Below, piece after piece: positions 7,901-11,584 of a stretch of DNA of 11,584 nt. Under the pieces are notes generated by a model, which ran no database searches, was not told the origin of the DNA, and saw nothing but the letters and a program-made list of their open reading frames with translations. Numbering within the stretch: position 1 is the first letter of the stretch; every line of letters begins with the position of its first letter. The stretch is from contig CAUWHJ010000034.1 of assembly GCA_963558655.1 (NCBI GenBank), positions 1 to 11,584 on the forward strand. Reading direction: 5' to 3'. Source of the DNA: UMGS1590 sp963558655 (GTDB lineage Bacteria > Bacillota > Peptococcia > Peptococcales > Peptococcaceae). Both the position numbers and the translations under genes were made by a program.

Positions 7901-8265
7901 TCCAAAAGCGCTGTGACAGCTTTATCATCGCCTCGTTTGCGTGGCGGCACCAGCACGTCTGAGAGCGCCCGCACCAACGCCACGAGGTGTTTGCAGAAAA
8001 CGGTGTCGCCAGCACTTTCGCCGCAGGTGCAGTGAAAATTCAAGAGCGCCTCGCCACGAATGACGACGAACGGCTTGGCGCTGTCTACCTCGGCATCTGC
8101 CAGAACGTTTTTGGCGTAGGAGAGGGTGCAAAGGGTGCCATCGGTCATAGGGTTCATGGAGTCGATCTTCAGCTGGCGCACCTTGCCGAGCTGGTAAAGG
8201 GCAAGGCCCTGGCTGATGACCGACTTATCGTTGGTATAGTTGTAAATCAGATCGCGAATCGCCAT
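4927..8265 (-). CDS. SNF2-family DNA-dependent ATPase/helicase with SWIM zinc finger
   Basis: A 1112-residue protein of the SWIM-SNF2 group common in Firmicutes (compare B. subtilis YwqA), an ATP-driven DNA translocase likely to remodel protein-DNA or RNA polymerase complexes; its exact role is not established. The SWIM finger is C79-x-C81-x9-C91-x-H93. A long middle region (roughly 250-600) matches the position of the bacterial SNF2-associated domain. The ATPase core has Walker A DDMGLGKT (650-657), Walker B SDEGQYIKN (D749-E750-G751-Q752), and LTGTPIENSLADLW. The second RecA-like lobe has VFSQF, LKAGGVGLNLTSAD and motif VI QATDRTHRIGQ ending at 1032. Walker B reads DEGQ where DEAQ or DEAH is usual. 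The frame is open to 8322, but the promoter -10 lies at 8299-8304, so earlier ATGs are at or before the transcript start. ATG 8265 has AAGGAGG 11 bases upstream. Transcribed alone, divergently from walJ. Confidence 0.93.
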   Translation of the reverse strand: MAIRDLIYNYTNDKSVISQGLALYQLGKVRQLKIDSMNPMTDGTLCTLSYAKNVLADAEVDSAKPFVVIRGEALLNFHCTCGESAGDTVFCKHLVALVRALSDVLVPPRKRGDDKAVTALLDNYAPTTGFSPNGQGVPQSEYITLVPKLDFDPYQNYFSLEFFIGTARKTYVLKDLSTFYQRLLRGETFTYGKQLTFVHERSRFDAPSQFYLDLLDTAYDWLKYGNARNNTFAELPHIGRSLRLSHSQFDLLFDHIADHGGEIDARRATTGTTTRLRFVRSTPETTVQVIARADDTYQIGVAMDDYTILHNVHTDYLFNDTTILRPSAGYQAHVLPLVTTAKQLGDDFLLTGEQLKRFMGLVVPAVAPYVKLEIDPALAQAYSPAPLEIELTLDYPQTGSIRGLLHFRYGNVRFNPLAADEIPPQLLRDVDGENAFAALLDKYRFSVNEDEWLLVGEDAIYDFLHDGLPELMPLATIDIEDTLRRVRPRQAMAPHMEANVTHGVLELSFDEKVYGMEIFLEVLRAYRAGKRYIRLDDDTYLDIVNPEVRAISDLLADCDIAPESLRDETNVALPLYRALTLDALDTEATGLHFDRRAAFCALTEEIANGQTESDAPLPKGLQATLRSYQMTGYQWLVRLARLGFGGILADDMGLGKTLQTIAYLLHQHEENPNAISIIVMPTSLIYNWEAELKRFAPSLPYRIIAGTKKERSTLLTDVPPGTLLLTSYATLRRDGDLYDALRFDSIISDEGQYIKNSYTQSTRSLKRLQGLHHFALTGTPIENSLADLWSIMDFCLPGYLHTWRTFRHLYEIPITRYEDTARLDQLRRQIAPFILRRMKSDVLTELPDKIDTVLYAELSEEERRIYHTQLALSHKTFIEEIAGLPVAQSRMRVLTLLMRLRQVCCSPALFLDGFDKPSAKLSLCLSVIEDRAAQGHQMLVFSQFTSVLDMIAPELEKRGIAYVTLTGKTKADERMALVNTFNEEKIPVFLISLKAGGVGLNLTSADTVIHYDPWWNQSVENQATDRTHRIGQKKSVHVIRLITKDTIEEKILQLKEKKQALSDAVITNDEAVISRLTMDDLHNLFALDYTDMADLTPAPRPVRDAITLEDED

Positions 8266-8276
8266 AGATGCGTCTG

Positions 8277-8283
8277 CCTCCTT
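8277..8283 (-). promoter_or_regulatory. Ribosome binding site supporting the helicase start at 8265
   Basis: AAGGAGG on the minus strand (8283-8277) lies 11 bases before the ATG at 8265-8263. This spacing is slightly long. The earlier in-frame ATG at 8292-8290 lies upstream of this site and near the predicted transcript start, with only a weak GGTGAA before it. Confidence 0.65.
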
Positions 8284-8298
8284 TTTGTGCATTTCACC

Positions 8299-8307
8299 AT
8301 TATACCA
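8299..8307 (-). promoter_or_regulatory. Extended -10 promoter for the SNF2 helicase gene
   Basis: The minus strand reads TGGTATAAT (8307-8299): a perfect TATAAT preceded by TGn, the extended -10 element. No good -35 lies at 16-18 bases, as expected for extended -10 promoters. The transcript would begin near 8292. Confidence 0.65.
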
Positions 8308-8344
8308 CAAAATCGGGTGCAAGCGGCTGGCTATGTGCGAAAAA

Positions 8345-8382
8345 TTTCCGCCAAACGCAGCGGCAGCGGCTGAAAGCGGAAA
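8345..8382. other. Inverted repeat in the divergent helicase/walJ control region
   Basis: TTTCCGC (8345-8351) and GCGGAAA (8376-8382) are perfect inverted arms, with a smaller CAGC/GCTG pair inside. It ends six bases before the -35 of the outer walJ promoter and about 38 bases upstream of the helicase -10. It could be an operator for either gene or chance; no known box is recognised. Confidence 0.3.
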
Positions 8383-8387
8383 ATGGC

Positions 8388-8416
8388 TTGTGCCGTGCGC
8401 GTGGAATGACTATAAT
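8388..8416 (+). promoter_or_regulatory. Outer candidate promoter (P1) for walJ-htrA
   Basis: TTGTGC (8388-8393), 17 bases, then a perfect TATAAT (8411-8416). The -35 matches only TTG of the consensus, but spacing is ideal. It would give a leader of roughly 105-110 bases. Confidence 0.5.
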
Positions 8417-8426
8417 GTGTTGGTAG

Positions 8427-8484
8427 GGTGTGGGATTTTCTTAATACTTTCCCGACAAAACGTAACCTGCCCCACATCTTTTTT
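8427..8484 (+). promoter_or_regulatory. Attenuator-like stem with T-run in the walJ leader
   Basis: GGTGTGGG (8427-8434) can pair with CCCACATC (8471-8478), eight pairs with one G-U, directly followed by T6 (8479-8484). The loop is 36 bases, long for a terminator. GGTAGG (8422-8427) can alternatively pair with CCTGCC (8466-8471), overlapping the first stem on both sides. The pairings are seen; attenuation of transcripts from P1 is inference. Confidence 0.25.
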
Positions 8485-8498
8485 CCATATAAACGACG

Positions 8499-8504
8499 TA
8501 TAAT
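8499..8504 (+). promoter_or_regulatory. Inner candidate -10 (P2) for walJ-htrA
   Basis: A perfect TATAAT 26 bases before the walJ start codon, in an A/T-rich patch. The -35 region 16-18 bases upstream is only T-rich (ATCTTTTTT), so it is a weak candidate unless assisted. It lies just after the T6 run, so it would bypass the attenuator-like stem. Confidence 0.45.
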
Positions 8505-8530
8505 ATAAACGAACTGAAGGAGGAAACACG

Positions 8531-9316
8531 GTGCAATTCGTGAGTTTAGCAAGTGGCAGCAAAGGCAACTGTTATTATCTTGCCTCAGACGAGGGTGCCT
8601 TTCTCATTGACTGCGGCATCAGCCTGAAACGTTTGGTGGCTGGAGTGAGTGAGCAGGCGATGGGCGGCATGGAGGCCCTGCGCGGGATTTTCATTACCCA
8701 CGAACACCGCGATCATATTTCTGGCCTTGGCCCGCTCTTGCGACGCTATCATCTGCCTTGTTATGGCACGGAAGCGACACTGGCGGCCTTGGAAGAAAAG
8801 GTGATTGGCAAGGTAGATCCAGCACTTTTTCGTCCGTTGGCAGGCGATGCTGTGACAGTGGCCGATTTTGACGTGCGCTGGACGCGCGTGAGCCACGATG
8901 CCGCCGACCCAGTGAGCTATCAAATTGCCTGGCAGGAAAAACGCATCGGTATGCTTACCGACGCCGGCAAACTTTCGGATGACAACCTGGCAGCACTTGC
9001 CGACAGCGACTTGCTGCTTCTTGAAGCCAATCACGACCGTGATATGCTGCGGACAGGCCCTTATCCACAGATGCTCAAGCGGCGCATTGCCTCGGATTTT
9101 GGCCATCTCTCCAACGATAGCTGCGCTGAAGCTCTGACGGAGCTTATTGGCGGCCGCACCAAACATGTGGTGCTCGCTCATTTAAGCGAGAAAAACAATT
9201 TGCCGCAGCGCGCTTTTCACACCGTCTATGACCAGCTGCATCAAACCCCGCCGCGCGCAGAACGTTTCCACCTCTGGGTGGCTGGGCAACAACAGCCGCT
9301 GGCCCTTTCATTGTAA
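8531..9316 (+). CDS. walJ: WalJ/YycJ metallo-beta-lactamase-fold nuclease
   Basis: A 261-residue cytosolic MBL-fold protein of the YycJ/WalJ/VicX family, normally the last member of the walRK operon. Family members are linked to coordination of replication and division, and a 5'-3' exonuclease activity has been reported. The family opening SLASGSKGNCYYL is at residues 5-17. The metal motif is THEHRDH (56-62: H57, H59, D61, H62), with further likely ligands H122 (SHDAADP), D144 (LTDAGK), N167-H168-D169 (LEANHD) and H217 (LAHLSEKNN). Length is typical. The GTG start at 8531 has AAGGAGG with a 7-base spacer and begins straight into the first conserved strand. It is followed after 30 bases by htrA, the conserved partner, but walRKHI is not upstream; a divergent helicase gene is. 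Confidence 0.93.
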   Translation: MQFVSLASGSKGNCYYLASDEGAFLIDCGISLKRLVAGVSEQAMGGMEALRGIFITHEHRDHISGLGPLLRRYHLPCYGTEATLAALEEKVIGKVDPALFRPLAGDAVTVADFDVRWTRVSHDAADPVSYQIAWQEKRIGMLTDAGKLSDDNLAALADSDLLLLEANHDRDMLRTGPYPQMLKRRIASDFGHLSNDSCAEALTELIGGRTKHVVLAHLSEKNNLPQRAFHTVYDQLHQTPPRAERFHLWVAGQQQPLALSL

Positions 9317-9346
9317 TACTCATCTCTAAAAAGGAGCTGTTTTTAT

Positions 9347-10822
9347 ATGGAAAACGAACAGAAACCAATCACAAACGAACAAGCAGACAATCAAACGCCA
9401 AATCCGACACCGGAAGGCGAAATGACACGTCTGGCACAGCCTGTGGGCGATGCTTATGACAGCGGTCGCTATGTGCGCGCAGAGGAGAGCAGAGCAAATA
9501 GCGCAACGTCGGGTGTAGGCTCGGAAACGGGTGAAACCGGCTATGAACATCATGACACACAAGCCTCTGGCGCTGGTACGGCACAAGAGCGTCCTCATGC
9601 GGAAGCAGAACATGTGGAAGCTGAGCAAGTGGCATTGGTACATCCACAGGGTGGTGCCGGAAAACCAGGCGGCAAGACGCGCCGTTTGAAGAAGAACAGC
9701 AGCGCAATGAAGATTCTGGCGGCCCTTGTTATTGGCGCCGTTGTTGGCGGTGCAGCTGGTGGTGTGGTTGGTGCCAACATGGGCAGTTCCAGCCCCATCC
9801 AAGCCGTCTCGACCCCACGCAACACCGACGAAGTCACCTACGACGAAAGCGGCAACATGACCGTTTCTTCCATTGCTGCGGAAGCAACGCCGGCAGTTGT
9901 CAGCGTGTATAATATGACAAGTGGCCAGCAGAACATTTTTGGCTTCACGCAGAATACAGATGGCGAAGAAACCGCTCAGGGGTATGGCTCTGGCGTGCTT
10001 ATTAGCGACGATGGCATGATTGTGACCAACTACCATGTTATCGAAGGTGCCGACAGCGTCATCGTTACCACAGAAGATGGCACGCAGTATGATGCGAAAG
10101 TGCTTGGTGCCGACTCCAGCCTTGACCTGGCTTTGCTCAAGATCGACGGCAAAGACCTGCCATACCTTGATTTTGCAGACAGTGACCAAGTGCAGGTGGG
10201 TGACATGGCAGTGGCCATTGGGAACCCTCTTGGCAGCGAATTTGCCAACACTGTCACCGATGGTATTGTCAGCGGGATTGATCGTGAAATCTCCAGTGAA
10301 AACGGCGACATTGGCTACATCCAGACCAACGCTGCGATTAACAACGGCAACAGTGGTGGCGCCCTCTTAAATGGCCAGTCTCAGCTTATTGGCATCAACT
10401 CCCTGAAAGTGTCCTCATCGGGGATGATGAGCAATGTAGAAGGCATGGGCTTTGCCATTCCTTCCAACACCGTGCTGGAATTTGTCAACAGCGTAAAGGA
10501 CGGCTCCAACACCAACACCTCCACCAAGAAAGCCTGGGTTGGCATTAGTGGTTACAGCCTTGATGAAGATCTGGCCAACCAGGTGGGCATCGACTTGACC
10601 TCTGGTATTCTTGTGGCCAGCGTCAACAACGGTGGCCCTGCTTACAACGCCGGTATCCGCATGGGTGATGTCATCACCGCTGTTGATGGTAAAGAAGTCA
10701 CCAGCTTTGAAGATCTCTCCAGCTACCTGGGCGACAAAAAACCGGGCGATTCCATCACCCTCAGTGTCAACCGCAGCGGACAGACCTCCGATGTGAAAGT
10801 GACCCTTGGTGAACAGAACTAA
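9347..10822 (+). CDS. htrA: HtrA/DegP-family membrane-anchored serine protease with PDZ domain
   Basis: A 491-residue trypsin-like quality-control protease that degrades misfolded exported proteins at the outer face of the membrane. Residues 1-116 form a hydrophilic, low-complexity cytoplasmic tail rich in Glu, Gly, Ala and His, ending in basic TRRLKK. One transmembrane helix spans about 120-145 (Ala/Val/Gly-rich). The protease domain spans about 172-385 with the triad H230 (VTNYHV), D260 (SSLDLALLK) and S336 (GNSGGAL). A PDZ domain covers about 394-488, containing GILVASV, GPAYNAGIRMGDVITAVDGK. All catalytic residues are intact. The start has AAGGAG 10 bases upstream. It is in operon with walJ (30-base gap) and closed by a strong terminator. 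Regulation probably comes from the walJ promoters; no separate promoter is seen in the gap. Confidence 0.96.
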   Translation: MENEQKPITNEQADNQTPNPTPEGEMTRLAQPVGDAYDSGRYVRAEESRANSATSGVGSETGETGYEHHDTQASGAGTAQERPHAEAEHVEAEQVALVHPQGGAGKPGGKTRRLKKNSSAMKILAALVIGAVVGGAAGGVVGANMGSSSPIQAVSTPRNTDEVTYDESGNMTVSSIAAEATPAVVSVYNMTSGQQNIFGFTQNTDGEETAQGYGSGVLISDDGMIVTNYHVIEGADSVIVTTEDGTQYDAKVLGADSSLDLALLKIDGKDLPYLDFADSDQVQVGDMAVAIGNPLGSEFANTVTDGIVSGIDREISSENGDIGYIQTNAAINNGNSGGALLNGQSQLIGINSLKVSSSGMMSNVEGMGFAIPSNTVLEFVNSVKDGSNTNTSTKKAWVGISGYSLDEDLANQVGIDLTSGILVASVNNGGPAYNAGIRMGDVITAVDGKEVTSFEDLSSYLGDKKPGDSITLSVNRSGQTSDVKVTLGEQN

Positions 10823-10828
10823 AAGCGC

Positions 10829-10870
10829 ACAGGCGCAGTCAATCTATGGTTGACCGCGCCTGTTTTTTTT
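10829..10870 (+). terminator. Rho-independent terminator of walJ-htrA
   Basis: ACAGGCGC (10829-10836) pairs with GCGCCTGT (10856-10863); after one A/C mismatch GTCAA (10838-10842) pairs with TTGAC (10850-10854), with a 7-base loop. A run of eight T ends at 10870. It lies six bases after the htrA stop. Confidence 0.93.
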
Positions 10871-10914
10871 CGTACACTGAAGAAGAAATATTGAGACAAA
10901 GGAGTCATGCAAGC

Positions 10915-11499
10915 ATGATTATTTTCTACCAGATTCCAGAGGACGACAGCCGCGCTGTGCGCCTGCGTGAAATTCTTTCCGAAGAAGGACTTGAACACCG
11001 CTATGTGGGCAAAGAACAGGCAGGCTTGAGCATTGGCGCCCTCTTTGCCGGCGATACCACTGAAAAAGCACATCAGGCTGCTGATCTGCCGGAAGATCCA
11101 GGCATCATCTTTAATGCTGCCGACATCAGCCACGACGATGCTGCCAAGTTCCTCGATAAGCTCGTTGATAACGGCATCGTTTTCGGTTATCAGGTGCTCG
11201 CTGACGAGAGCATGATGGAACTGCCACTGGGCGACGTTCTCATTGGCCATCGCGATTATCAGCAGTTTTTGGCAAAACTCGCCTTCCTGCAACAGATGAT
11301 TGATGGCTGTGCCGCTCTCCAGGAAACCCGTTACGACCCGGATAAATGGAGTGCACTGAAAATCGCCATCGCCAACGGCAACGACTTCCTCGATGCCGTT
11401 GTCAGCGATACCGACAGCCAGTTTGATCAAATTGATCCAAAAGACATCGACCGTCACATCGCTGATCTGCAAAACGCTATGAGAAACCTTCTGGGTTAA
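10915..11499 (+). CDS. DUF3783-like protein with FIVAR-like helical C-terminus, function unknown
   Basis: A 194-residue, acidic, soluble protein with no signal peptide or membrane segment. Residues 1-45 look like a strand-helix-strand unit (MIIFYQ, then a helix, then HRYVGKEQ). Residues 60-118 (PGIIFNAADISHDDAAKFL, then VLADESMMELPLGDVL) resemble the layout of clostridial DUF3783 domains. Residues about 123-193 fit a FIVAR-like three-helix pattern: an aromatic at 140, DKWSALKIAI, a middle helix, then IDRHIADLQNAMRNLL. The frame extends upstream to 10846, but those codons lie inside the htrA terminator. ATG 10915 has AAAGGAG with a 10-base spacer. No clear promoter is seen in the 44-base gap, so it may rely on a promoter I cannot recognise or on read-through. 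Real gene likely; family assignment moderate, from pattern memory only. Confidence 0.75.
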   Translation: MIIFYQIPEDDSRAVRLREILSEEGLEHRYVGKEQAGLSIGALFAGDTTEKAHQAADLPEDPGIIFNAADISHDDAAKFLDKLVDNGIVFGYQVLADESMMELPLGDVLIGHRDYQQFLAKLAFLQQMIDGCAALQETRYDPDKWSALKIAIANGNDFLDAVVSDTDSQFDQIDPKDIDRHIADLQNAMRNLLG

Positions 11500-11507
11500 G
11501 GCTAAAA

Positions 11508-11531
11508 AGCGCACCACAAACGTGGTGCGCT
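11508..11531. other. Perfect hairpin after the last gene
   Basis: AGCGCACCAC (11508-11517) pairs with GTGGTGCGCT (11522-11531), ten base pairs around the loop AAAC. No T-run follows on the plus strand; on the minus strand the stem is followed by T5 (bases 11508-11504), so it could terminate transcription entering from the right. On the plus strand it may protect the 3' end of the message. Confidence 0.6.
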
Positions 11532-11540
11532 CAGCTTGTC

Positions 11541-11570
11541 GAAAAAGGTCGCCAATAGGTGGCCTTTTTC
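11541..11570 (+). terminator. Rho-independent terminator of the DUF3783-like gene
   Basis: GAAAAAGGTCGCC (11541-11553) pairs with GGTGGCCTTTTTC (11558-11570), 13 pairs including two G-U, with loop AATA. The T5 at the end of the stem acts as the tract. Symmetric A/T ends make it potentially bidirectional. Confidence 0.8.
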
Positions 11571-11584
11571 TCGCCATACCACCC

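Noticed and set aside
8266..8322. Longer helicase starts at 8322 or 8292
   Set aside because: Both lie at or upstream of the predicted transcript start from the extended -10 and lack a good ribosome site; a leaderless start at 8292 is possible but less likely.
10819..11577. Minus-strand frame of 252 codons opposite the DUF3783-like gene
   Set aside because: It spans two terminators, has no ribosome site or recognisable domain, and mirrors the plus-strand gene.

Overview
The window is ordinary bacterial chromosome and most likely from a Gram-positive member of the Bacillota, probably a clostridial or Peptococcus-like lineage. The support is strong AAGGAGG ribosome sites, sigma-A type promoters, an SLH-anchored surface protein, a SWIM/SNF2 helicase of the Firmicutes type, and the walJ-htrA gene pair. 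The genus is inference. No mobile element, tRNA, rRNA or CRISPR array was seen.

Layout. (1) Bases 1-36 hold the distal part of a terminator for a gene outside the window. (2) Bases 37-3255 form a single-gene unit: a structured leader, a 1022-residue secreted protein with a glycine-rich repeat domain, three Ig-like (BIG2) domains, a bacterial-repeat domain and three SLH domains, then a terminator. (3) Bases 3257-4861 (minus strand) carry a two-gene operon, thiM (hydroxyethylthiazole kinase) followed by a HAD phosphatase, with its own promoter. The operon converges on the surface-protein gene and shares its bidirectional terminator. (4) Bases 4884-8307 (minus) hold one large SNF2-family helicase gene with a SWIM zinc finger, an extended -10 promoter and a weak terminator. 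(5) Bases 8308-8530 are a divergent regulatory region. (6) Bases 8531-10870 (plus) hold walJ (metallo-beta-lactamase-fold nuclease) and htrA (membrane-anchored serine protease with PDZ domain), closed by a strong terminator. (7) Bases 10915-11570 hold a small DUF3783-like protein gene with a FIVAR-like helical C-terminus, followed by a hairpin and a terminator.

How the genes relate. walJ and htrA keep the order they have at the end of the Firmicutes wal operon, but walRKHI is absent: a divergent helicase gene sits in its place. htrA and the SLH protein both point to envelope biology. The thiM-HAD pair looks like thiazole salvage, without a visible TPP riboswitch. Three starts were moved inward from the longest reading frame on ribosome-site evidence (thiM, the helicase, and the last gene), and the HAD start was moved for the same reason.

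No clear new system was found. The best candidates for a second look are the surface-protein leader, where one CTTTC can pair either with a hairpin loop or with the Shine-Dalgarno sequence; the near-identical coding repeats in the same gene; and the FIVAR-like module on an apparently cytoplasmic protein.
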